Below are positions 22,672-34,439 of a DNA stretch of 64,000 bases, one piece after another. Location: assembly GCA_039090855.1 (NCBI GenBank), contig CM076990.1, positions 194,995,232 to 195,059,231 on the forward strand, in the 5' to 3' direction. The notes below the pieces were generated by a model. That model was given only the letters and a program-made list of their open reading frames with translations, made no database searches and was not told where the DNA came from. The first letter of the stretch is position 1; every line of letters starts with the position of its first letter. Made by a program: the position numbers and the translations under genes. The DNA is from Macrothele yani (lineage: Eukaryota > Arthropoda > Arachnida > Araneae > Macrothelidae).

Positions 22672-24489
22672 GTGTGCCCTTACTTTATCCCCTTCCGGAG
22701 TAACATTACTGCAAGCTTGCATACGTTTTGCATAAACTGAAGTTTTTATAGATTCCTTGAACTTTTTCCTTTTACCGCATATTGCAAATGATATTTGCAG
22801 AAATTGCATGTATCAAAGTTCAATGTGGTTATCAGCAAACAAAATAAGTGCCCTTTACCCATTTTTTTTTAAGCCTTTCCTCCCTCACTGGAAAACTAGG
22901 AATTACCTGTTGTTGACAACACTCCATGGTTTCCCATACAGATAGGTCAATTTACGAGAAAAACAAGGAAGTTTCAGTGGTTCTTTTTACTACATCCTGT
23001 TCTTTCATTCTGCTTGCCACATACATGTCTCCTGGGCATATGCTGTCCTTTGTCTCTCCCCTTGCCAGCTTTCAATCACTTAATCTTTGTTTAGAAATCT
23101 TACATCTATTTTGCATCTAGAAACACCTCAACCATTGCATTAAAGGAAGTTGAAAAACCTTTAAAACAGCTATCACAAGTACAGAACAGGCAACAGAATG
23201 TATAAACAGCAAATGAAATGCAACAGGTGAAATAAAATTTTTTGGCAGTTACTTTAATTTTTTCATTTTGCTTATTGCATATCTCATTCATATTTTTATT
23301 GCTGGCCAATAATTTTTTATTAAGTCTTGTTTACTTTTGATATTGATAAATGGTTTGAGATTGACTGATTTTAATCTGTTTCTGATTTTAATCTGTGTAA
23401 TGCCAAAATAGCCCTTTTCTGATCTGCCGAGCTATAATGTTCATATATATCACATGTTCTTAACTCTCTCTTCAACTTCATTATATACTGGTTTGACTGT
23501 AGTTATCATGTAGGTACAATTATATTTGCAACCCATGATTAATAAAGAATGAAATATGTACAATTTGAAAAAAAAAACAGCAACCAATGAAAGTAGAGAA
23601 ATTTGTGCTGTTTCTTGGCCTTTCCAAGTGTAATACTCTTTTAAGTATGAAGCATATGTTTTAAGGAAGACATGGTTCCCACTGTTTTTGAAGTACTTTA
23701 TTTTGTTCACCAAATTTCAGAATAGCATCAGTTAGTTGAAAAGAAGCTATCGCCAAAATGTCGCAGGTGGCTGCATTGAATTGTGGAGCGCTCTCTTGGA
23801 ATTGGGAGCACGTGGATTTCACATTTCTGTTTTTCTTGTGGTTGTGATTTTGAACTACGATTAGTGAATGCAAGGGGGTGTAAGGTACTAGTATTTCAAA
23901 CCAGGCATGCGATCTGCTGAATGCCTATAGCCCAGAGCATGCGAGGAGGAATGGTGCTTTCACTGTTTTCTCCATAGTATAATGTTTACTTTATCACATG
24001 GCTGTTGATTCTAAATGTGTGATGAAACAGCAGTCAGCTAGTATAAAGATGTAGATCTTAGAAGCAAAGTCCTGCAAAGGTCTACATTGGTGCTACAAAG
24101 TGTGCTTATCTAATCTGATTTGGAATAGCACCTCATTTTACTACAGCTATTTTTTAGGTGTGCCAATGAACTAGACTTCTACACGTTGTTTGATAAGAAT
24201 TTGAATCATGCTACATAGTCAAAGCAGGTGGACTATCATGCTCACTTCTGGAGTGCAGATACTGTACTTCTGTTTTCATGGGCCACTCTATTGCTGAATT
24301 AACATGGGCATCTCTGTATGATGTTACACAAAAACTTAAATTTGTCCAAGGTGTTAAACATATCAGTAGATGGTCCAGCAGTTAACAGGAAGGTTTTTAG
24401 CCTTCTGAAAGCAGAAATTATAAAAGAGTTTGATTGCCAAATGGTTAAAGTAGGTAGTAAACATGGATGCACAGCTCCTTCGTGGAATG
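22672..24489. other. Intronic sequence, nothing recognised
   Basis: AT-rich; no motifs of known elements found on either strand. Confidence 0.4.
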
Positions 24490-24491
24490 TA

Positions 24492-25805
24492 TGAGGGGAA
24501 GTCAGAAAGTAACTTTCCCAACGTTATATATTTTGTATTTGTTAGTATAAAAACAAAGTATGTACATCTCTGAGATATGGCCATCTGTACACTACTTCTC
24601 AACATAGTCACCTTGTCTGCCGAGACACTTGTCAACCTGGGAGATCTGTGCATCAAAAACTTGTCAACAAAAGTTTGGTGGTTGTCCACACAGCAATTGT
24701 TTCACTGCACGCTTCTCAGCATCATCTGATGGGAATTGTTTCCCATGAAGGAGCTGCTTCAACTGTGGAAAAAAGGTGCAAATCTGATGGAGCCAGATCA
24801 GGGCTGTAGGCCGAATTTTGTAGAATTTCCAATTCCCAGCTTTCCAACAGGTTCACTGTGTAGCAAGCTGTATGTGTGCAAGCATTGTCATACAACAAAA
24901 GCACATTTTTGGATGCCATTTTAGAAATTTTTCATTGAACAGCTCTCTTCAGGGTAGATTGAAAAGCTGCAGCATTGATTCTTGTCGTGAAAGGTGTGAA
25001 ATCCACCAGAAGCATACCAGGCATATCCCAGAACACGATCACCATGATTTTCCCACTGCTGGTGAATGTCTTTAATTTCTTGGCAACAAGGGATCCTGGA
25101 TGCGTCCACACCATGGATTGCGCCTTTGACTCAGGAATGTAGCGGAATATCCATGTTTGATCACTGGTGATGATGTGCCGTAAGAAATCGTCACCATGTC
25201 CATTGAAGTGAAGCAGATAGACGAGAGAAGCACCTATGCTGCTATTCTTGTGTTCCTCTATCAGTTGTCTGGGAACCCACCTACTGCACACTTTTTGATA
25301 GCCCGAACAGTCATGAACAATGTCCCAAACGGTGGCATGCGAAAGATGGAATTTTTCTTCCAGGTGATGCAGTGTCACACGGTGATCTTCACATAAGCAT
25401 TCCTCAATTGCATCGACATGAGCATCTGATGTGGTAGGGCGTCCTGTCCTTGGTTCATCATGGACACTCACTCTACCACCACTGAAATCATGACACCATG
25501 TTTGCATCTTCTGCACTGTCATCACGTTCGGACCATACTCAGCTTGAAGTTCATGGTGAATTTAAGTTGGCGGCATCCCTTTTGCCCACAAGAAGTGAAT
25601 GACTCCTCAGACTCCTTCCTTTGTCCATTCAACTAGTACAGTAGCCATTTTGAATTTGTGTAGTTCAGGAAGGTAATGTCTCTGAAGCTTCACTGCAGCC
25701 ACCTGAAACAGAACATGTCAAGTTGCACGTCAGCAAAAAACATTTTCAATACATACAGTACTTTTAAAAGTTCTTCAATAGGGAAAGTTACTTTCTGACT
25801 TCTCG
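24492..25805 (-). mobile_element. Mariner element, full length, degenerate
   Basis: The termini gaagtcagaaagtaacttt (left) and its inverse aaagttactttctgacttc (right) are nearly perfect and flanked by TA (24490-24491 and 25806-25807). The length of about 1.3 kb is that of a standard mariner. The right end has lost three bases in its G-run relative to the left. The transposase reads on the - strand. Confidence 0.9.
24722..25650 (-). pseudogene. Mariner transposase
   Basis: The start is near 25650 (MATVLVEWTKEGV), followed at once by a stop. The frame is readable again from 25525 with an HTH region (GRPTTSDAHVDAIEECLCED, then LEEKFHLSHATVWDIVHD). The first catalytic Asp lies in IITSDQTWIFRY. 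After a break come LLYDNACTHT (second Asp) and YSPDLAPSDLHLF (third Asp). There are 34 residues between the second and third Asp, giving DD34D, the mariner signature. Stops and a frameshift between 24920 and 24940 inactivate it. Confidence 0.88.
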
Positions 25806-25849
25806 TAGCAAGTTTTGTGACAAGCCTTTATCAACTTCATAAAGACTGT

Positions 25850-26605
25850 CCTGCAAGAAGGGAGGAATATTAGAATTCAACAAACTACAGGAAGATGCCC
25901 TAAAAGTTTTGCAACCATCGGTGGCTTGAAAATTGTCCTGATGCTGAAAGAGCCATTGAGATGTGGGAGAATGTACAAAATTGTTTCCCTTAGTGACACC
26001 GGGAAATCTGCAAATATTCCAAAGTGAAAATCATACTTTGTAGTTTCATAGGCATGAAAAGATGTCCTGATGAAAGTGAAGTTGAATTTTTTTCTTTCAG
26101 TTTCCAAGATTTTGTAACCTTTTGTAGTTCACTATCAAAGTGACTCTCCATTGTTTCCATTTTTATCTGACGATGTTAAAAAAAATAGTATTGGACTGTT
26201 TAAAATGTTTTGTCGTATTGAAACTTCAGAAACTAAGTGAGGTCAACACTGTATATGATGTGACCATTTTTGATTTCACTGATACATCTGCATATTCATG
26301 CATCAGTCAAGTGAGTCTAGGCTTCACTGGGGATAAGTTGTTAAAGTTATTTAGTTCCAGGGAAAAAGTGTGTGTCAGTGATAAGGAAACCTGAAATCTT
26401 GTGGAACAATAATACCTCACCAAAGTGTGCCACTATGTTTAGATATTACTGTAATTTTAATTGAACTTTTTGACTGTTTGTTAAAACTTATTTTGATGTT
26501 TCATGAGAGTTCTTATTGGGCACGAATTGAGCCTTGAAAATTTTTGCGAGTCCTTGAAAAGTCCTTAATGTTTTTGGTGGGAAAAGAGTGGGAACTGTGG
26601 AAGAG
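25850..26605 (+). pseudogene. hAT-type transposase fragment with element end
   Basis: On the + strand an 84-codon piece at 26140-26394 contains VNTVYDVTIFDFTDTSAYSC and VSLGFTGDKLLKL. It follows FPFLSDDVKK in another frame. This succession resembles the central part of BED-finger hAT transposases (F-L-x-D-D-x-x-K, then V-D-x-G-F-x-x-x-x-L-L). The stretch ends with gtccttgaaaagtcctt and gtgggaactgtgg, similar to 1-104. Many stops are present. I see no left terminus. Confidence 0.5.
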
Positions 26606-27593
26606 CTGTGTCATCCTGTTGTTTGATGTGGTCCATTATGCATTTGAAATGATGCACAGATTCATTGTAGCTAATTTTATTTATGACATGAAATCATCCT
26701 CTTCTGAATGTTGTTTTTAATGTTACATGAATGCTGTCTGTTTGAAACACATGGGTGTGTTTCTGTAAAGTTAATGTGCTGTTCTGATACATTAAGGAAA
26801 GAAAAGCAGTCTCAAGTTTTGAATTGCATGTTGAAATAGATACAAAATTCAACTTCATTTTGTACTTTTCGTGACAATGGACATGCTATTTAGTTCCCTG
26901 TACACAACTCTTGACAATCCACCTGCAGTTAATTGAGAGATCTGATTACACTTCATATATTCATTTTTAGGAAACATTATCTGTATATGGCCGAGAGTTT
27001 GTTTCTTGTGCAAATTGTTTTTCACTAGTTAGATATCCTGTTCTTTTTCAATTGAATCATAACAGCTATCTGAAAATGATATTTTCATTGAAAAGGTTCT
27101 GGATGATTGTGAAATATGGTGGAACATCCTGAATTTCCTGTTCAGTGCAATGTATATACACCCCCCCTCAAAACATGTGCTCATGTGACTATCCACAATA
27201 TTATAGTTGAAGTATCTGTATATCCATTCACCACAGCAAAGGCTGATAGTTCAGTTAAGCACTTTTATTTTCTCAGATTTCTTATGGCATTACTCATTCA
27301 ATAATGGCCCTTGCAATGTAAAATATTGTTGAGTATAATCTGATATTTTTTGTATTTTGGATTGCCCCCCCCCCCCCCCAGTTGGTAGCAACTTCAGTGG
27401 AATTAATAACTAAGTGACTAGTAGTGTTTCTTTCTGTAAAACTTTATATTGAATTCTTCACAAGATTAGGAATTATTGGAAACTAAAGTTTGGTTGCTAG
27501 TGCATTGTCTTATTTTTCAATTTTATTATGTAGTGCAGTCATTATTATGTTTCTGTTAACATCATAACATTTGTTTCCTTTGATTTTTATCAG
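26606..27593. other. Intronic sequence before exon c
   Basis: No coding sequence recognised; poly-C tract at 27366-27380. Confidence 0.45.
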
Positions 27594-27740
27594 GTTGCTG
27601 ATGTTTTTGTAAATCTACACCGCAGCAAGAATAGTAAAATTCGTTCCAATGTCAATTCGCTGTCAAGATGTATCCAGCGGTATTTAAACTTAAGGGATGA
27701 AGATATTTTTCCAGGTGAAGTAGATTGCCGTTCATTAAAG
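27594..27740 (+). CDS. EXD1: EXD1-like gene, exon c
   Basis: This exon encodes 49 residues in phase 0, bordered by tttttatcag and gtatgt. It begins VADVFVNLHRSKNSK and continues with a helix-rich stretch (LSRCIQRYLNL) followed by an acidic DEDIFPGEVD. In EXD1 proteins this position holds the segment between FDTQVADV and the Exo III region. Conservation beyond the first few residues is weak by eye. The assignment rests on the intact frame, the splice sites and the join to both neighbours. Confidence 0.82.
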
Positions 27741-27844
27741 GTATGTACTTCCTGTTTGCTCCCTCTTTAAAAAAAAAAAAAAAAGGAAGAAAAAGAATTT
27801 AATGTATGATACCTTGTGCAATAAATAATGAATAATAATACACA

Positions 27845-28041
27845 CAATTGACGTGAACTAGGAACATCAAACAGAAGTCATTGCTCTTTCCACATTTATA
27901 AGTGGTGTAGCATGTCCAGTGCTTAACTGGAAGACCCTGGGTTCGATTCCCGGTGGCAGCTGATAAGAATTTTTCCGTGACTCACTTATAAACTTGGAAA
28001 GAGCGATGACTTCTGTTTGATGTTCCTAGTCCACATCAATT
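27845..28041 (+). mobile_element. Fold-back tRNA-derived SINE
   Basis: A tRNA-like head (about 27905-27960, B box gggttcgattccc) is followed by a tail, cacttataaacttgg to catcaatta (27983-28041). A nearly perfect inverted copy of that tail also precedes the head (27845-27904). The element can therefore fold into a 60-bp stem with the tRNA-like part in the loop. The copy at 28192 lacks the extra inverted tail. Confidence 0.75.
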
Positions 28042-28191
28042 ATTTGTATTAATTATTAATTCGTCTCCTAATTATTTGTTCAGTTGCTGCTTACCATCTT
28101 TGGTGAATCCCCAGCATTGTGTTGGGCTGAAAGAAGCAACCTGCCATGTGTTTTGGCATTTAGTTGTATTGGAGTCTGGATAATTCAAGGC

Positions 28192-28325
28192 TGTTGTGGT
28201 GCAGTGGTAGCATGTCCGGCGCATAACCGGAAGACCATGGGTTTGATTCCCGATGGTGACCAATGAGAATTTTTCCGCGACTCACTTATATACGTGGAAA
28301 GAGTGATGACTTTTGTTTGAAATAA
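28192..28325 (+). mobile_element. tRNA-Met-derived SINE
   Basis: Head: gtggtgcagtggtagcatg (A box) and gggtttgattccc (B box). A 5-bp anticodon-type stem tccgg/ccgga closes a 7-base loop containing CAT at 28222-28224, which suggests a tRNA-Met origin. The tail shares ctcacttata and gtggaaagag with the copy at 27983. No acceptor stem is complete, so it is not a functional tRNA gene. Confidence 0.72.
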
Positions 28326-28905
28326 TGAATAATATTTCCTATATTGTGGATTGAATTATTGTATAACAAATTTGATTATCATGTTATTTGTTGCTGTAAA
28401 ACTTATTTGTTCAGTGTTTAATAAGGTTTTAGTTCCTTTAGTGCAGGAACAGCAACTGGCTGATTTCAAAGCACATTAAATAAGATCAATCATCTGTTCT
28501 TAAGAGAATGTAATTAACATGACAAAGAATATAAATGATGCTTGGCTGGAATGTCTTGCATGTTGTAGTGACCGAGTGATTTGAATGTTGAATATAAAAA
28601 TTGAGGAGAGCACATTCTGTAAATGATAATTTCCATTCATAGTTTTTTCACAAACATTAAAACTGTTCAAGCATGTAGCTAATCAGTTAAAATCATTCCA
28701 AAACTTGCATGCATCTTGAATTAGAAAAGTGCTTGGCTGTTTGATCTGAGTGACATGCTGAAATTGTGGATCATCTTATTGAAGAAATTAAAATATAGTT
28801 TGCTTACTCTTTGTTTTTTTATATATATATAAAATTGACTTAAATGTGTCTTCCATTTAGGGGTTAGTAGACTGTTGATGTCCATTGTTAAATGTACATA
28901 CATAT
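28326..28905. other. Intronic sequence, nothing recognised
   Basis: AT-rich; a short (AT)n lies at about 28820. No element motif. Confidence 0.45.
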
Positions 28906-28973
28906 CACTAAGCTGTTCTCTGAGATTCAGAGGTTAGCTCCAAAAAGAAATACAAACTTCCAGATATTTTTAC

Positions 28974-30953
28974 TTATTGTTGTCGTATCAAACTTCTCCA
29001 TTTACAGCGATCTTGACATACAACTCGTGCTTCACTAATATCCATTACACGCCGTACACAAGATTTTTTATACTTCATAGTCATAATCTTTTTCTCATGC
29101 AGACACTCCTGAATCTGATCCACCCATGTCTTCCTTGGCCTTCCTCTGCCTTTCCTTCCCGCCACTTGGGCTGAAAAGATTTTCTTAGTAAGCATTTCAT
29201 CATTCATTCTTTCAACATGGCCAAACCACCGAAGCATATTGGTCTCCACCTTGCTAACAACATTTTGCTTCTTATCACACAGCTGCAATACATCTTCATT
29301 TCTCACACAATCATATCGTGTCTTGCCACAAACCTCACGTAAGTAACGCATTTCTCCAGCACACAAACAACTCCTATGTTTCTTCTGCAGTACCCAGGTT
29401 TCACTGCCATACATCAGAGTAGGAACAATTACAGTTTCATACACAGCCATGTGGGACTCTCTAGAGAACCCATCATTCCTGTGAAAACCTCCCAGAACAG
29501 CTATGACTTTCAAAGAAGAATTCACTCGCCTACTGATTTAACCATCCAACTTGTTCTCTCTGTCAAACATGCTTCCTAAATACACAAACTCACTCACCTG
29601 GTCAATCACAGTGCCATTTATACATACATTACACTCAGTGCTACCAGTTCCTCTCTCAAACACCATAACTTTGGGTTTTTCCCTTATTTATACTCAGTTT
29701 GAATTTCATGCAAACTTCCTGCATCCGAGTCAACATACTCTGCAACTCACTTTTGCTTTCTGCCAACAGGACAGTGTCATCCGCATACAACAATCTGCAC
29801 ACACGGATATCACCAAGACATAAACCACTATTATCTATTTTGGCATCACGCATGCATGCATCCATAAATATATTAAACAGCCATGGTGATATTACACAAA
29901 CTTGCCTAACTCCTGCACCAATAGAAAACCATTTTGATAAAACACCATTCACTCGTACACAAGCTCTACTACCAGCATACATGGCTTTTACACTATTAAG
30001 TAGATTCCCAGCAACACCATATTCATCATATTCATTCAATACCTTCCACAAAAGTGTCCTATTCACTCGATCGTAAGCTTTCTCTAAATCTATGAAGGCA
30101 GTAAAAACTTTCTTCCCAGCAGCCAGATACTTTTCAATCATTGTGCGTAATGCAAAAATCTGGTTAGCGCAGCCTTTACCAGGCATAAAACCACTCTGAA
30201 CATACACTTTCAATGATGTAAGACCCCATACTTTTTCAATAACAACCTTACCAAACACTTTCCCTGGCACACTCAGTAGGCTAATACCACGATAGTTCTT
30301 GCATTCAGTCTGATCACCTTTTCCCTTATACAAGGGAACAATGATAGCATCCTTCCAATCCTGAGGGACCATTCCTAACTCCCAGCACAACTGGCAAATT
30401 TCAGTTAACCAGTCAATTATAGAGTCACCACCATATTTCAACATCTCTGCAGTTATGCCATCAACTCCCGGAGCCTTACTATTCTGAAGAGATTTTAGAG
30501 CTTTACACACTTCTCTCTTGAGATCCCTCCTGTGCTTTCATCCCGCATTGTGACATCATCTGCATCTGTCTCAGAACCATCTTTGCTTTCCTGATCTAAT
30601 AACTTACAGAAGTATTCACCCCATCTGTCACTTAACTCATTGGGCTCCCATATCATTTCCCCAATCTCATTCTTCACACAACTTAAAACTTTGTTTCCCC
30701 TTTTTTTCCTGAGTCTCATGTACTTCCAGAAGGACTTCCTATCTTTCCAAAAAGCCAGTTCATGCCTTTCCACTTTCTCCTTCCTATCTTTTGCCTTACT
30801 GTGGCGAACCAGCTTAGCAGCTTCATGTTTCTTACAGCGATATTCATCCACAGAGACTCTACCTTGCAACATCCCCAAATAGGCTTCCTTCTTTCTCTTT
30901 ACTGCTTCTTCAATCTCACTATTCCACCAAGCATCACCTCTATTGTCACCCAC
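28974..30953 (-). pseudogene. Family B linker and reverse transcriptase
   Basis: There are three open pieces in changing frames. 30495-30953 (linker) has AWWNSEIEEAVKRKKEAY and FWKYMRLRKKRGNKV. 29656-30510 (RT) has SKAPGVDGITAEML, CKNYRGISLLSVPGKVFGKV, AFIDLEKAYDRV, GAGVRQVCVISPWLFNIF (normally R-Q-G-C) and LLYADDTVLL with the catalytic YADD. 28974-29525 (C-terminal) has VPTLMYGSETWVL and MLRWFGHVERM. The frameshifts fall near 30500 and 29600. Confidence 0.87.
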
Positions 30954-31120
30954 TATTGTGGTGCCACAGACCTCTTTAGCAGCAGTGACAACACAGTTCT
31001 TAAAACAGTCCCACTTCTTTTCTACATCCCTCTCGCCAGACTCCAGATCCTTCAGTCGTTCTCCGAGTAAGTCAGAATACTGCTGATGATCTTCAAGGAG
31101 CCTATCAACCTTTATTCTTT

Positions 31121-32002
31121 CTATCCTGAGTCTCTTCCTATTCCTTTTCCTCCAACCAACATTAAGTTTCCTCGTGACACTACCAAGTAATGATCAAAAC
31201 CAACATCCGCACCTCTCATCACACGGGTGTCAACAACTAAGTGTTTCAAACGCTGATCGTAGACAACAAAATCTATCACACTCTTTTGACCAAGAGTACG
31301 ATTTTCCCAAGTATATGTGTGGATGTACTTGTGGTTGAAAAATGTATTAGATACACACAAACCATTCTCAATGCAGAGCTCAATTAATCTTTCACCATTA
31401 TCATTCACACAAGGATCATTAAACTTACCCAGAACATTGTCAGAAATTGCATTCTGCACACCTACTCTAGCATTGAAATCCCGTGTTATTATAACTTTTT
31501 CTTTAGCACTAAACTGGCTCAAAACAGCTTTTAGCTCATTCCAGAAATCTTCCTTCTTATCAGAAGGTTCCGAGTCACAAGGAGCATACACTGCAACAAT
31601 TACAATTCTCTGAAGTTTCACTTTCAAACGAATCCAGAGAATTCTCTCACTTACGCAACTATAGTGAATCAAGTTGTTCTTCATCTTTTCACTTAAAATC
31701 ACACCTACACCAGCCTGTCCTCTTATATTATCCAATACTCCAGACCACACACTCACCGTGTCGTTCACTTCTTCTACCCCAATTTCCTTCTTTTTGGTTT
31801 CACTTACACACAGCACATCCAGTCTATACTTATTCATCTCCTCAATCACCTCACTCATCTTGCCATTTATACCTCTAGTATTCCATACGCCAATCTTACA
31901 TTCACTCAGCCGAGATCTTTTTCTCATACGCTGTTTAGAAAGTCCAGGTCGATTCTGTGGTGGACAGTCCTTCTGAAGTGTGGTAGGTCCACCATATCCC
32001 AC
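31121..32002 (-). pseudogene. Family B endonuclease domain
   Basis: A 293-codon frame. It shows IGVWNTRGINGKM at the N-terminus (catalytic Asn), LCVSETKKKE (catalytic Glu), RIVIVAVYAPCDSE, VIITRDFNARVG (normally G-D-F-N; here R-D-F-N), SVIDFVVYD and GFDHYLVVS (normally S-D-H; the His is kept). These are the exonuclease-endonuclease-phosphatase motifs of non-LTR elements, which nick the target site. The frame breaks near 31120 before the linker piece. Confidence 0.85.
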
Positions 32003-32280
32003 ACTTGAGTCACTTTTAATATTTCTTTTTGTCTTTTTAATCAGGTAAGAACATCAGTGTGGGGGATTAGCCCACAGCTGAGGGTTCCAGTTGGTCATTC
32101 AACCTAAGGATTCTGGAACAAAACCCAGTGAGTTGGGGTCTTTTCGCCAATGTCACCCAGAACTAGCTTGCACCTCTCCAAAATTCACAGAGGCCCTAGT
32201 TGCTGTTGTGTGTGCCATTGTTACCACAGAGCGCCCCGAGGAGGCAAACCCATCGCTCACTACGACCGCCCGCGTCAGAA

Positions 32281-32294
32281 AAATCTTCCTGATT
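32281..32294. repeat. 14-bp target-site duplication, left copy
   Basis: aaatcttcctgatt occurs here and again at 32556-32569, exactly flanking the palindromic insertion. Confidence 0.88.
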
Positions 32295-32555
32295 CTTTGA
32301 ATAAAGCTCATATTGAGAAATGGCTTCCTAGTTTAATTGAATTAATAATCTAAAGCAACTTATGGGAATTTACTAGGAAATTTTTTATCATTTATAGCAA
32401 ATTTTCGGAGAAAACTCTTCTCCTTCTTCAGGCTCTCTTGTTGTTGTCACTTTAACAACAAGAGAGCCTGAAGAAGGAGAAGAGTTTTCTCCGAAAATTT
32501 GCTATAAATGATAAAAAATTTCCTAGTAAATTCCCATAAGTTGCTTTAGATTATT
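32295..32555. mobile_element. Small palindromic insertion with hammerhead-like core
   Basis: The insertion is 261 bp between perfect 14-bp direct repeats. A lead of about 47 bases precedes a perfect inverted repeat with arms at 32342-32445 and 32454-32557 and an 8-base spacer, gtcacttt. The two outermost bases of the right arm lie in the flanking duplication. Each arm contains, in one orientation, ctgaaga, a stem ggagaa/ttctcc and gaaa. This is the hammerhead layout seen in the Penelope-like element at 18406. It encodes no protein, so I infer a minimal Penelope-like or retrozyme-like insert. Confidence 0.7.
32467..32510 (+). ncRNA. Hammerhead-like core, + strand arm
   Basis: The core is ctgaaga (C-U-G-A-N-G-A), then stem ggagaa/ttctcc with a short loop, then gaaaattt. 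The bases agc and gct can pair on either side. The same motif lies inverted in the other arm at about 32389-32432. The fit to a hammerhead is by eye. Confidence 0.5.
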
Positions 32556-32599
32556 AAATCTTCCTGATTATAATGCAATATTCTGGTTTTTCATTAAAT

Positions 32600-33945
32600 T
32601 TAGTTGGCAGCTATGGTTATGTTTTTTTCACTATTGGAATAAGGAACAATGAACAATTCTCTTCTTAAAAGTTATTTATCAGGTAGGCAACAATATACTC
32701 ACATTAACCAACATCAGTCCTCTATTAAATTCATACTAACTGGTGTTCCATAGGGATCAATTTTGGGACCACTACTATTCAGTGTATACATTAATGATAT
32801 CTTTACTTCCATAAATGATATTGTTCTTCTTCTTTATGCTGACGACATAACCATTCTCATGTCATTTAATTTAACAACTAACACTATTTCAAATATAAAT
32901 ACTCAACTTAATAACATCTCAGATTGGCTAAATTCTAATAAACTAATAATAAATACTACCAAAACAAAATCTTTAATCTTTTCAAAACAAAATATTTCAG
33001 AACCACATTCTATCACATTATCTATCAATAATGCAAATATAGAACAGGTTAATTATTTACTTTATTTGGGGATTACTTTAAATAGGGACCTTAGGTGGAA
33101 CAAACATGTGGGACACTCTTCTTCTCAAACTCTCTAAAAACATTGGCGTTATCAGTATGGTTTTCACAAACCTTTCCTATAAAACACTAATTCAATTATA
33201 TTATATCATGTTTCAGACTCACTTTAATTATGCTATCTTATCATGGTGACAGACTAAATATAATTTTTAAAAAACTTCAAATTCTGCAAAACAAATATAT
33301 AATATAAATTGACCTAAAATCACTATATAATAACACAAATTTTTTTCCAAATAAATACAACATTCTTACGATCAACCAACTATATAACTTTAATATTGGG
33401 AAAATTATGTTCAAGCGAATTAAGAATAGTTTACACACTAACATCATACAAATTGTACCACAGATACTCACATGACACACGTACTAAATTACATATTCGG
33501 CCCATTCATCCAGAGACGGAGACCATGAAGCTGAGTATAAATTGCACTGGCCCACATTATTGGAATTCATTACCGGCGGAACTGACTTCTTTAAATAACT
33601 TAAACCTTTTTTTAAAAAAATTGAAAAATTACATAATGACTTACGACTGCTCAAATTGATGATTGCAGTGGAGGGGGATTGTGATTATTACTATGACTTG
33701 TATATCTCAATGTAAATTGATTTCAATGGCATCACCTGTAATGTTTATAATCTTTTTACATTATTATTATTTTTTTAACACTGTTTGTAACTTTAACTCC
33801 TGACTTGAGTGTAAAATTTGTGTAGGGATCATGGAATCCAGTCAGGCCTTGCTGGCCTTTCCCCCTGTTTCCTTGCTGTGCTTTTTTCATTTGATATTTT
33901 TGTAACACTGGTTTTTTGCTCAGCAAAATAAATGAATTGGATTGA
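32600..33945 (+). pseudogene. CR1/jockey-group reverse transcriptase relic
   Basis: On the + strand, broken frames give SYLSGRQQYTHIN, then GSILGPLLFSVYINDI (32763 onward) and LLLYADDITILMS with the catalytic YADD. WLNSNKLIINTTKTKSLIF and YLLYLGITLNRDLRWNKHV follow. A later piece (33396-33659) ends PHYWNSLPAELTSLNNLNLF, the usual C-terminus of CR1/jockey-type RTs. The end near 33940 has aataaatgaattggattgaa. It is 5' truncated, and a stop replaces Gln in the GVPQG motif. Confidence 0.8.
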
Positions 33946-34349
33946 ATTGTTAAAGCCAAGTCACAGTAAAACAAGACCATTGTTTTTCTATATTTGATCC
34001 ATACACTTCTTAGGGATATGTTTACACAAAAGTTCGGTTATTTTAGTTATATCTTTGATGATAAATGTTCCCCAAACTCCTTTGCTGTTGTTCTGCCATC
34101 ATTCATCCTCTACAGAAGTGTATCTAATGTTGCTCTTAAATGAGGAGATTTAAAGGTTATTGTTGCACCTCGGTCCATTGGTCGTAAAAGTGTGGTTGGA
34201 GTAGAATATGACGATGTAATCCAAAATATTTTCAAGAACTAGTGAATGACTTGGAGTATCATCTAGCAGCAATGCAATTTTGAAGGCAGTTCTGTCTGCA
34301 GTTAGGCAACATTGTTTAATTCTGAATGCAGCTTGCCTCTAAAATATAT
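33946..34349. other. Intronic sequence between retroelements
   Basis: No gene or element recognised. Confidence 0.4.
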
Positions 34350-34439
34350 ATCTCATCACTAAGCTGTTCTCTGAGATTCAGAGGTTAGCTCCACAAAGAA
34401 ATACAAACTACCAGATAATTTTTACTTACTGTTGCCATA

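Larger units (their letters stand above)
28906..32294 (-). mobile_element. Non-LTR retrotransposon, family B copy 1 (near full length)
   Basis: The order on the - strand is: a GC-richer leader (about 32294-32005), an apurinic-type endonuclease, a linker, reverse transcriptase, a C-terminal domain and a short 3' tail ending near ctaagctgttctctgagatt (28916-28935). The architecture and RT motifs are RTE-like and distinct from family A. Related copies lie at 34350-36812 and 55137-57390. The leader is interrupted at 32295 by the palindromic insertion. Confidence 0.8.

Noticed and set aside
22438..22809. Serine/leucine-rich protein on the - strand
   Set aside because: It is the translation of the GA microsatellite.
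28192..28325. Functional tRNA-Met gene
   Set aside because: The anticodon-type stem and B box are present, but the acceptor stem is not closed and the same tail follows a second copy at 27983, so it is a SINE.
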